A stretch of 7,606 nt of DNA from an uncultured Lachnospiraceae bacterium. GTDB taxonomy: Bacteria > Bacillota > Clostridia > Lachnospirales > Lachnospiraceae. The stretch lies in NCBI GenBank assembly GCA_900555195.1, contig USKC01000146.1, positions 1-7,606 on the forward strand, in the 5' to 3' direction. Below the pieces are notes generated by a model, which was not told where the DNA came from, searched no databases, and saw only the letters and a program-made list of their open reading frames with translations. Numbering within the stretch: the stretch's first letter is position 1; each line of letters begins with the position of its first letter. The position numbers and the translations under genes were made by a program. Positions 1 through 6,130 of this stretch are shown here, piece by piece.

Positions 1-848
1 GGGAGACATATTCTGCTTTTGCAAATTGCTATGGTGGAGTTATCATTCTTGGAGTGAAAGAGAATAAAGACGGAAGCTGGTATATGACCGGGCTGGAAAA
101 TGCATTTAAACTGCGAAAAGATTTCTGGGATACAATCAATAATAAAAATAAGGTTTCGGCAAATCTTCTGACAGACAGTGCCGTTGAAATATATGAGGAA
201 AATGGTAATGTAATAATGGTTATTCATGTTCCTAAGGCAAAACGCGAACAGAAGCCGGTATATATAAATGGAGACATGTTTAGCGGAACCTTTCGTAGAA
301 ACTGGGAGGGGGATTATCACTGTGACCGCAACGAAGTGCTTGCAATGCTCCGTGATCAGCCGGAAGAAACCGCGGATATGAAGGTTTTGCAGGATATGTC
401 TCTTGAAGTGCTTAATTCAGATACTGTACATGCCTACCGCAACCGGCATATGGCGTATAGAACGGAGCATGTATGGGAGAGGCTGAGTGATGAAGCTTAT
501 ATACCGAGAGGGATTGTGATCCGGAAAGATGCAGAATCTATTGTAATGGAGAATCCTGGGAGCATCCGGACCGGAAAATCACAGATGCTCAAAGGAGGAA
601 TTTCCGATCCCAGAAATAAAGCATTGATGAAGATGCTTAATTTGATAGGTATTGGTGAAAGAGCAGGCAGTGGGGTGCCGGACATATACAGTGTATGGGC
701 ACAGCAGGGATGGAAACAGCCGGAGGTCATAGAAGAATATGGGCCTGACAGAACCGTTTTGAAATTATTGTTTGCAAAAAATACGGATAAAAAAGCGCTG
801 ATAAAAAAGAACCTACAAATAAAACCAGACAACAACTGGAAAAAATAA
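1..848 (+). CDS. AlbA_2/Schlafen-like and GHKL ATP-binding protein, 5'-truncated by window and internally deleted (probable decaying gene)
   Basis: The reading frame is open from base 3 at the window edge, so the true start lies upstream; the GTG at 54 is internal. The first visible residues (ETYSAFANCYGGVIILGVKE) are the conserved core of the AlbA_2 domain, a putative nucleic-acid-binding fold. The domain runs on to a GTFRRNWEGDYHC segment near 285-325. A C-terminal GHKL-type (HATPase_c_4) half follows, with ENPGS (549-563), GGISDPRNKALMK (about 594-632) and GERAGSG (654-674). Family members normally have roughly 120-140 residues between the AlbA_2 part and the RGIVI strand, including an E..(L/V)N box needed for nucleotide binding. 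Here LSDEAY joins directly to IPRGIVI at about 495-504, so that part is missing. The frame ends at 848 before the usual winged helix, which lies in another frame downstream. Family members are often annotated as transcriptional regulators or RecG-like proteins; their biochemical role is poorly defined. This copy is probably non-functional. The family call is from recognition; the deletion size is inferred from memory of homologues. Confidence 0.8.
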   Translation, partial: ETYSAFANCYGGVIILGVKENKDGSWYMTGLENAFKLRKDFWDTINNKNKVSANLLTDSAVEIYEENGNVIMVIHVPKAKREQKPVYINGDMFSGTFRRNWEGDYHCDRNEVLAMLRDQPEETADMKVLQDMSLEVLNSDTVHAYRNRHMAYRTEHVWERLSDEAYIPRGIVIRKDAESIVMENPGSIRTGKSQMLKGGISDPRNKALMKMLNLIGIGERAGSGVPDIYSVWAQQGWKQPEVIEEYGPDRTVLKLLFAKNTDKKALIKKNLQIKPDNNWKK

Positions 849-1012
849 TAGAGTGTATGGAGCCGGACAGAGAATACAGAATAGGTGAGATGACGGAATT
901 TCTCGGGGTTAAAGAAACAAGAGCGCGTGAATTGATAAGAGAACTGATACGGCTTGACAAAATAGAGGCGACGGGAAAAAACAAAGGCCGCAGATACAGA
1001 AAAACAATATGA
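791..1012 (+). pseudogene. Frame-shifted C-terminal winged-helix tail of the AlbA_2/ATP-binding gene
   Basis: In the frame one base back from the preceding gene there is an open stretch from 791 (after TAA at 788-790) to TGA at 1010-1012. It translates as KSADKKEPTNKTRQQLEKII, then a compact helix-turn-helix-like segment (EYRIGEMTEFLGVKETRARE, then LIRELIRLDKIEATG) and a basic end (GRRYRKTI). This is the usual short winged-helix tail of AlbA_2/ATP-binding proteins, and the join TDKK-SADKKEPTNKT reads naturally. It has no convincing start of its own: the ATG at 857 lies within the domain and no strong ribosome binding site precedes it. I read it as the original C-terminus, separated by loss of one A in the A6 run at 789-794. 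Rescue by -1 frameshifting is a second possibility, noted separately. Confidence 0.65.
803..809 (+). other. A AAA AAG heptamer in the correct phase for -1 ribosomal frameshifting
   Basis: The heptamer sits in the frame of the upstream gene as A|AAA|AAG (codons ATA AAA AAG). This is the phase required for tandem -1 slippage and the same motif used by E. coli dnaX. A slip here would continue into the winged-helix frame as KK-EPTNKTRQQLEKII. I see no clear stimulatory hairpin immediately downstream, and the surrounding gene looks decayed, so a chance A-rich match is the more likely explanation. Confidence 0.25.
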
Positions 1013-1043
1013 CAAGCGGAGTGTAATAAAAAGGAAAGAACAG

Positions 1044-1051
1044 AGAGGGGT
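1044..1051 (+). promoter_or_regulatory. Ribosome binding site of the GTPase-NYN gene
   Basis: AGAGGGGT lies seven bases upstream of the ATG at 1058. Spacing and purine content are good for a Gram-positive Shine-Dalgarno, and it fixes the start choice. Confidence 0.75.
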
Positions 1052-1057
1052 ATTTTC

Positions 1058-3853
1058 ATGGAAAATACGTCTGAAAATAGAAAAACAGAATCGAAACAGC
1101 GTCAATCAGATCTTCTCACCCTGGGCATCCTGGCCCATGTGGACGCGGGCAAGACGACCCTTTCGGAAGGGCTTTTGTATCTGAGCGGGAGCATCCGGAA
1201 GCTGGGACGGGTGGATAATCAGGACGCCTTTCTGGATACGGATGCCTTGGAGCGGGCGAGGGGTATCACCATTTTCTCCAAACAGGCACAGCTTCACTGG
1301 AAGGGGAGGAGGATCACGCTGCTGGATACGCCGGGGCATGTGGATTTTTCCGCTGAGATGGAGCGCACCCTTCAGGTGCTGGATGCGGCTGTGCTGGTCA
1401 TCAGCGGTGCGGATGGCGTGCAGGGGCATACACGGACGCTGTGGTATCTGCTGAAACGCTATGGGATTCCCACATTTGTGTTTATCAATAAGATGGACCA
1501 GAACGGAACGGACAAAGATGCGCTGCTTAGGGAACTGAAGGGCGAACTGGATGAAGGCTGTGTGGATTTTTCCGGGGAAAGGGACAGCGCGTTTTATGAG
1601 GAAATCGCTGTGTGCGGCGAGGAAGCGCTGGAAGCATTTCTGGAAAAAGGGACGCTGGAGCGCGGACAGTTGGCGGAATTGGTTGCCCGCAGGAAGCTGT
1701 TTCCTTGCTATTTTGGTTCCGCGCTGAGGCTTATGGGCGTGGACGCACTGCTGGATGGGCTGGATGAGCTGGCGCCCAGAAAGACCTGGCCGGAGGAGTT
1801 CGGAGCCAGGGTATTTAAGATCGCCAGGGATGCGCAGGGCAACCGGCTTACATATATGAAAATAACCGGCGGGCGTCTGAAGGTGAAGGACACGCTGCGG
1901 GGAGGGGACGGAGCCTGGGAAGAGAAGGTCAACCAGCTGCGTTCCTATTCCGGAGAGAAATATGAACTGCTCATGGAAGCGGAGGCTGGGCAGATCTGTG
2001 CGGCCACGGGGCTTACGCAGACCTATCCGGGAGAGGGGCTTGGGGTGGAAGCCTCTGCGAAGGCGCCTCTGCTGCAGCCGGTTTTAAATTATCGGATTCA
2101 GCTGCCGCCGGAATGCGAGATTCCGGTATTTCTGCCCAAGCTGCGCCAGCTGGAGGAGGAAGAGCCGCAGCTGCACATCGTCTGGAACGAAAGCCTGCAG
2201 GAGATCCATGCTCAGGTAATGGGTGAAGTGCAGACGGAGATTTTAAGAAGCCTGATTCAGGAACGTTTCGGCGTGACCGTTCAGTTTGGAACGGGGAATA
2301 TCGTGTATAAAGAGACCATCGCCAATGCAGTGGAAGGGGTGGGACATTTTGAGCCCCTTCGTCATTATGCGGAGGTACATCTGCTGATGGAGCCGGGAGA
2401 AGCCGGGAGCGGGCTGGCCATCACTTCTGACTGCAGTGAAGATCAGCTGGATCGGAACTGGCAGAGGCTGATTTTGACGCATCTGCAGGAAAAGGAGCAT
2501 CGCGGCGTGCTGATCGGCGCGGCGATTACGGATATGAAAATCACGCTGATTGCGGGGCGCGCCCATCTGAAGCATACGGAGGGCGGAGATTTCAGAGAAG
2601 CCACCTATCGGGCGGTGCGGCAGGGGCTGATGCAGGCGGACTGTGTACTTCTGGAACCATGGTATGACTTCCGGCTGGAGATCCCGGGGAACATGGTGGG
2701 CAGGGCCATGACGGATATCGAGCGGATGCACGGAACCTTCCAGCCTCCGGAACTGTTCGGGGAGAGGGCAGTGCTTTCCGGCCATGCCCCTGTGGCGGCC
2801 ATGCGGGACTATCAGAAAGAGGTGATCGCCTATTCCAGGGGAAACGGCAGGCTCCATGTTACGCTGCGGGGATATGAACCTTGCCACAACACGGAAGAGG
2901 TGATGGAGCAAAGCGGCTATGATCCGCTGCGGGATACGGAGAATCCTGCGGATTCCGTTTTCTGTTCCCATGGCTCCGGATTCGTGGTGCCCTGGGATCG
3001 GGTGCCGGATTATATGCATCTTCCGGCGCGCATGATCGCTGCAGATGGTGCGGAAGAAAGAGAGGAAGACAGCGCGGAAGCGGCCGTGCAGATCATTTCC
3101 CGCAGGGAACACGGCAGGAAGGAAGAGCGCTGGCTTGGAACGGATGAGATCGATGCGATCCTGGAGCGGACGGTTTCGGCGAATAAAAGGGACAAAAGTG
3201 CGCCGCGAAAAGACGGATGGAACCGACGCTACGGAAGAACTTCTGACTCTTCCGGCGCGGCGGGCACTGGAAGCTCTTTTGCAGCGGCGGGCGTTGGAAG
3301 CGCAGCTGCAAAGGGAAGAAAAAATCCCGTCAAGAGGGACAGGTATCTTCTGGTGGATGGATATAATATCATTTTTGCCTGGGAGGACTTAAGAAGCCTG
3401 GCGGATGTGAACATCGACGGCGCAAGGGGGAGGCTTTTGGATATCCTGTGCGATTATCAGGCCCTGGCGGGCTGTGAGGTGATCGCGGTGTTCGATGCCT
3501 ACCGGGTGGCCGGCCATCAGACGGAGACCTTCGATTATCATAATATTCATGTGGTCTACACGAAAGAGGCGGAGACCGCGGATCAATATATCGAGAAATT
3601 CACGCATGAGAATGGGGTAAAATACGACATCACCGTCGCCACTTCAGACGGCCTGGAACAGATCATCATTCGGGGAGCGGGCAGCAGACTGCTGTCCGCC
3701 CTGGATCTGAAGGAGGAGATCCGCGCGGCCAAGAACCGGCTGCGGGAAGAGTATTTGGAAAAACAAAAAACTGGCCGCAACTATCTGCCGGATCTGCTGC
3801 CGGATGAGGCGCGCAGGCAGCTGGAAGGGCTGGGAGGGGATGGGCAGGCGTGA
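1058..3853 (+). CDS. EF-G/TetM-like translational GTPase fused to a C-terminal NYN (YacP/Rae1-like) nuclease domain
   Basis: This is a 931-residue protein, about 290 longer than typical TetM/TetO (~640). All G motifs are intact: P-loop AHVDAGKTT (26-34), RGIT (68-71), DTPGH (90-94), NKMD (144-147) and GSA (220-222). EF-G-like domains II to V follow to about residue 655, without a large EF-G G' insertion, as in ribosomal protection proteins. Residues 660-760 are a charged then Ala/Gly/Ser-rich linker. Residues 762-905 form a NYN/PIN-like domain with acidic positions in LLVDGYN (D767), VFDAY (D813), ETADQYIEK (D842) and VATSDGLEQ (D864), matching YacP/Rae1, which cleaves mRNA in the ribosomal A site. 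The GTPase half probably binds the ribosomal factor site; the fused nuclease may then act on ribosome-bound RNA (inference). The domain IV tip loop (499-512, AGRAHLKHTEGGDF) lacks the TetM YSPVSTPADF-type loop, so tetracycline resistance is unlikely. The ATG is well placed behind AGAGGGG. Composition is far more GC-rich than the upstream gene. Similar fusions probably exist in other Clostridia, annotated as TetM-family or NYN proteins. Confidence 0.9.
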   Translation: MENTSENRKTESKQRQSDLLTLGILAHVDAGKTTLSEGLLYLSGSIRKLGRVDNQDAFLDTDALERARGITIFSKQAQLHWKGRRITLLDTPGHVDFSAEMERTLQVLDAAVLVISGADGVQGHTRTLWYLLKRYGIPTFVFINKMDQNGTDKDALLRELKGELDEGCVDFSGERDSAFYEEIAVCGEEALEAFLEKGTLERGQLAELVARRKLFPCYFGSALRLMGVDALLDGLDELAPRKTWPEEFGARVFKIARDAQGNRLTYMKITGGRLKVKDTLRGGDGAWEEKVNQLRSYSGEKYELLMEAEAGQICAATGLTQTYPGEGLGVEASAKAPLLQPVLNYRIQLPPECEIPVFLPKLRQLEEEEPQLHIVWNESLQEIHAQVMGEVQTEILRSLIQERFGVTVQFGTGNIVYKETIANAVEGVGHFEPLRHYAEVHLLMEPGEAGSGLAITSDCSEDQLDRNWQRLILTHLQEKEHRGVLIGAAITDMKITLIAGRAHLKHTEGGDFREATYRAVRQGLMQADCVLLEPWYDFRLEIPGNMVGRAMTDIERMHGTFQPPELFGERAVLSGHAPVAAMRDYQKEVIAYSRGNGRLHVTLRGYEPCHNTEEVMEQSGYDPLRDTENPADSVFCSHGSGFVVPWDRVPDYMHLPARMIAADGAEEREEDSAEAAVQIISRREHGRKEERWLGTDEIDAILERTVSANKRDKSAPRKDGWNRRYGRTSDSSGAAGTGSSFAAAGVGSAAAKGRKNPVKRDRYLLVDGYNIIFAWEDLRSLADVNIDGARGRLLDILCDYQALAGCEVIAVFDAYRVAGHQTETFDYHNIHVVYTKEAETADQYIEKFTHENGVKYDITVATSDGLEQIIIRGAGSRLLSALDLKEEIRAAKNRLREEYLEKQKTGRNYLPDLLPDEARRQLEGLGGDGQA
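3257..3301 (+). repeat. Imperfect 27-base (9-codon) tandem repeat in the interdomain linker
   Basis: Two 18-base units, 3257-3274 and 3284-3301 (GCGGCGGGCACTGGAAGC and GCGGCGGGCGTTGGAAGC), match at 16 of 18 bases with a 27-base period. They encode AAGTGSS and AAGVGSA within the flexible linker between the GTPase and the NYN domain. The linker appears to have grown by short tandem duplication. Confidence 0.6.
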
Positions 3854-3885
3854 AGGAAAAGGCCCGTTCACGTTTGCTGATTGCG

Positions 3886-3903
3886 TGCGCGCGACAGCGC
3901 GCA
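3886..3903 (+). promoter_or_regulatory. GC-rich hairpin upstream of the Wadjet operon
   Basis: TGCGCGC, loop GACA, GCGCGCA forms a perfect seven-base-pair stem starting 32 bases after the GTPase-NYN stop. No run of T follows, so it is not a standard intrinsic terminator. It could be an RNA processing or stability element, or part of a leader. Confidence 0.4.
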
Positions 3904-3915
3904 GATGGAGAAGGC

Positions 3916-3954
3916 ATGAACAGTCCATCGGGGCTGCGGGGGCCTGTAAGATGA
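3916..3954 (+). other. Possible 12-codon leader ORF (MNSPSGLRGPVR) before jetA
   Basis: ATG at 3916 is preceded by GGAGAAGG (3907-3914), one of the better Shine-Dalgarno matches in the window. It reads 12 codons to TGA at 3952-3954, in the same frame as jetA. It lies between two hairpins in the 149-base gap. It may be a translated leader peptide affecting jetA expression, or a chance match; the peptide resembles nothing I know. Confidence 0.25.
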
Positions 3955-3961
3955 AGAAGAA

Positions 3962-3977
3962 CCGGGAGGACTCCCGG
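3962..3977 (+). promoter_or_regulatory. Inverted repeat (hairpin) just upstream of the jetA start
   Basis: CCGGGAG-GA-CTCCCGG is a perfect palindrome (six to seven base pairs) ending 25 bases before the TTG start and just upstream of the weak ribosome binding site AAGGGA (3984-3989). It could act as an RNA hairpin that modulates ribosome access, or as an operator for a dimeric repressor. No T-run follows, so it is not a typical terminator. Confidence 0.4.
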
Positions 3978-4002
3978 CTGCGGAAGGGAACGAAAGACGA
4001 AA

Positions 4003-5436
4003 TTGAAATTCCAGTATGATATACCAGCCTCCTTCTGGGGGCTGTTCCGGTCTGTGAACCGGGAAATTTATATAGAAGCGCTGCTTAGCATCAATGAAGA
4101 ATACGAGTACAACAACTATTTCCTCAGCAAGGAGGCCTGTATCCAGATCCTGGCGGATATGTGCGCGGGCCATCGCCTGCGTCTGGAGAGAGAGGAGACG
4201 GAGACGGATGAGGATGTGCAGGAGACAGCGCCCAAACGGATCCTGAACTGGCTGCTGGGGGCGAAATGGCTGCGGAAGGTGGAGGATTATACCACCATGA
4301 CCACCAACATCGTCATTCCGGATTATGCGGCCATTCTGATCGATGCGTTCCTGCAGCTTGCCAGCGAACCCATGGAGGATACGCAGATCTATATTCAGAA
4401 CGTATACGCTACGCTTTTCTCATTCAAAAATGATTCCAGAATGAATCTTTCCATGTTAAAGACCGCCCTGGTCAATACAAAAAAGCTGAATAAGGCGCTG
4501 CAGGATATGCTGCATAATATGGACAAGTTCTTTGAACGGCTTCTGGATAAACAGAATTATGCAGAGCTGCTGAAGGAACATCTGGAAGGCTATGTGCAGG
4601 AAGTGGTGAATAAAAAATATCACATCCTTAAGACCAGCGACAACTTCTACATCTATAAAATGGATATCCGAAGATGTTTAAAGGAGATGCGGGAGGATGA
4701 AGCGTGGGTGGAGCGGATCCGGGCCAGGCAGGCCGCATCTGCAGCAGGTGTCTCCGGTGCCGGGGCATTCGGAACGGGCCTGTCCGGACGGGCTGGATCC
4801 GGGACGGAGCCGGATGTGCTTGATCTGATCGATCAGATTGAGCGGGGATTTGAGATGATTGAGCGGCGGATCGCCAACATGGACCGGGAACACAGCAAAT
4901 ATGTGCGCGCTACGGTGAGCCGGCTCAATTATCTGCTGAGCGAGGAAAGCGACCGGCACGGGCTTCTGATCCAGCTTTTGAATAAGCTCGGCGAACCGGA
5001 GGAAGAGGGCGAGATGGAAAGGCGGCTGCAGAAGGCGGCAGAGCGGATGAATCTGGGTGCCTGGGAAGTGTTGGCGGAGAGCCCTCTGTACCGGCGCAGG
5101 AGAAGGAAAAATTTCCTGGAAGAACTGGAACCGGAGGAAGAAGACGAGGAACTTTCCCGGGAAGAGATTCTGAGGCTGAACAAAATACGCCATCGGTTTA
5201 CGAGGCGGCAGGTGGAAGAATTCATCGAAGAGAAGATGCAGGACGGCTGCCTGGATACCAGAAATCTGACCCTGTCAGGGGATGAAGAATTTGAAAAGCT
5301 GATCCTGGCATATGATTTATGCATGCGCAAAAACAGCAGTTTTGAAGTGACACAGGCTTCCGGACAGGTGGAGGACGGCGCCTATGCCTATCCGGCCATG
5401 CTGTTCGTAAAGAGAAAGGGGAAAACGGATGCTTGA
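4003..5436 (+). CDS. jetA: Wadjet system protein JetA (formerly DUF5716-type), kleisin-like subunit
   Basis: This 477-residue protein opens with FQYDIPASFWGLFRSVNREI and then EALLSINEEYEYNNYFLS, which I recognise as the N-terminus of the clostridial JetA family. In Wadjet/MksBEF-like complexes JetA is the kleisin-type subunit that bridges the SMC heads, and the whole complex recognises and removes plasmid DNA. Winged-helix-like and helical segments fill residues 1-240. Residues 242-269 are an Ala/Gly/Ser-rich low-complexity stretch, followed by long helices (270-345) and a very charged region (E-rich 373-387, RRRRRK 364-369). The start is TTG at 4003: no ATG, GTG or other TTG lies between it and the in-frame stop at 3952-3954, and the next Met is near residue 53, inside the conserved part. 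AAGGGA (3984-3989) is a weak, distant ribosome binding site, suggesting low initiation. The 3' end overlaps jetB by 8 bases. The family call is by recognition; Wadjet subtype (probably II) is less certain. Confidence 0.85.
   Translation: MKFQYDIPASFWGLFRSVNREIYIEALLSINEEYEYNNYFLSKEACIQILADMCAGHRLRLEREETETDEDVQETAPKRILNWLLGAKWLRKVEDYTTMTTNIVIPDYAAILIDAFLQLASEPMEDTQIYIQNVYATLFSFKNDSRMNLSMLKTALVNTKKLNKALQDMLHNMDKFFERLLDKQNYAELLKEHLEGYVQEVVNKKYHILKTSDNFYIYKMDIRRCLKEMREDEAWVERIRARQAASAAGVSGAGAFGTGLSGRAGSGTEPDVLDLIDQIERGFEMIERRIANMDREHSKYVRATVSRLNYLLSEESDRHGLLIQLLNKLGEPEEEGEMERRLQKAAERMNLGAWEVLAESPLYRRRRRKNFLEELEPEEEDEELSREEILRLNKIRHRFTRRQVEEFIEEKMQDGCLDTRNLTLSGDEEFEKLILAYDLCMRKNSSFEVTQASGQVEDGAYAYPAMLFVKRKGKTDA
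4726..4809 (+). other. Ala/Gly/Ser-rich low-complexity insert within JetA
   Basis: Residues 242-269 of JetA (RQAASAAGVSGAGAFGTGLS, then GRAGSGTE) are almost entirely small residues, set between a charged helix and the coiled-coil-like part that begins DVLDLIDQIERGFEMIERRI. It looks like a flexible tether, similar in style to the linker in the GTPase-NYN protein. Confidence 0.55.
5415..5421 (+). promoter_or_regulatory. Ribosome binding site of jetB inside the end of jetA
   Basis: AAAGGGG lies seven bases before the ATG at 5429 and within the last codons of jetA, allowing translational coupling. Confidence 0.65.
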
Positions 5437-6130
5437 GTATATAAAGGAACTGTCCGGCGAGGAACAGGACAGAATGCAGGAGGTGCTCGGACAGCTGTAC
5501 CGCCAGACTTTCCTGTTGGAGAGAAAATATGATAAGCGTTCCGGCCGCCTTGTGAGCAATAAAGAGTATTATTTCTGCGAGCGGCATATGGAATTTTTGA
5601 CGGATTATCTGGCCGTGGCGGGAATCGTCATCAACAGGGACACGGAATTGGGCGTGATCTCAATCCAGGGACTTTCCGTATTGGGTGAGCGGCTGCCGAA
5701 GCTGGCCACCATTTATGTGCTGCTGTTTAAGCTGCTTTATGATGAGCAGATGGCCTCTGTGTCAGGCAGCGTCAATATCATCACCACCTTTGGCCAGCTG
5801 AGCGCCAAGGCAGCGGAGTTCAGGCTCACCCGGAGCCTTTCTTCGATAACGGAGATCAGGCGCGCTCTGGCGGTTCTGAAGAAGTATCAGATGATAGAGC
5901 CTCTGGATACGCTGGAAGAACTGGAGGAAAACAGCCGCATCCTGATCTACCCTTCCATTAATCTGGTGCTCATGCGAGAGGATGTGCGGCAGCTTCTGGA
6001 GACGTTCTCCGAGGAGGGAGAGCAGCAGGGACAAGAGGATTCGGACGAAGAAGGAATGGAAAGCGTGCCGGATGAGCCGGACGCAAAACCGGACGGCGGA
6101 CGGGAAGGAGACTTGGAAGATGGAGAATAA
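5429..6130 (+). CDS. jetB: Wadjet system protein JetB (DUF4194, MksE/KITE-like)
   Basis: This 233-residue protein is of the DUF4194 type, the small winged-helix KITE-like subunit that binds the kleisin JetA and the SMC-like JetC in Wadjet complexes. Visible family features are the N-terminal helix pair with QTFLLERKYDK, a HMEFLTDYLAVAGIVINRD segment (53-71), the Leu-rich helix ATIYVLLFKLLYDEQ (93-107) and the C-terminal winged-helix region with EIRRALAVLKKYQMIEPL (142-159) and RILIYPSINLVL (170-181). From about residue 194 to the end the chain is a strongly acidic, Gly/Pro-containing tail (EEGEQQGQEDSDEEGMESVP onward), probably disordered and possibly lineage-specific. The ATG start follows AAAGGGG and overlaps jetA by 8 bases. 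Its stop overlaps jetC by 11 bases, so the three genes are almost certainly one transcription and translation unit. Confidence 0.88.
   Translation: MLEYIKELSGEEQDRMQEVLGQLYRQTFLLERKYDKRSGRLVSNKEYYFCERHMEFLTDYLAVAGIVINRDTELGVISIQGLSVLGERLPKLATIYVLLFKLLYDEQMASVSGSVNIITTFGQLSAKAAEFRLTRSLSSITEIRRALAVLKKYQMIEPLDTLEELEENSRILIYPSINLVLMREDVRQLLETFSEEGEQQGQEDSDEEGMESVPDEPDAKPDGGREGDLEDGE
6105..6110 (+). promoter_or_regulatory. Ribosome binding site of jetC inside the end of jetB
   Basis: AAGGAG lies nine bases before the ATG at 6120, a strong Shine-Dalgarno inside the acidic-tail codons of jetB. It supports this start over later Met codons. Confidence 0.7.

Noticed and set aside
954..959. A perfect TTGACA resembling a -35 box upstream of the GTPase-NYN gene
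   Set aside because: At 16-18 bases downstream the sequence is A-rich (around 976-983) with no TATAAT-like hexamer, and the site lies inside the winged-helix codons. I cannot support a promoter.
2243..3112. A 289-codon open frame on the - strand opposite the GTPase-NYN gene
   Set aside because: Antisense shadow of a well-supported GC-rich gene, with no recognisable domain.
1058..3853. Annotation as a tetracycline resistance gene (tet(M)/tet(W) class)
   Set aside because: The GTPase core is related, but the decoding-site loop differs and the C-terminus carries a nuclease domain instead of ending like TetM.
3886..3977. The two hairpins as a Rho-independent terminator for the GTPase-NYN gene
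   Set aside because: Neither stem is followed by a run of T, so intrinsic termination is not supported.
3804..4019. A 71-codon + strand open frame spanning the end of the GTPase-NYN gene and the jetA start
   Set aside because: It overlaps two better-supported genes in another frame and its composition is Arg/Gly/Lys-rich as in shadow frames; only its last codons (ATG 3951) were considered as a possible leader.
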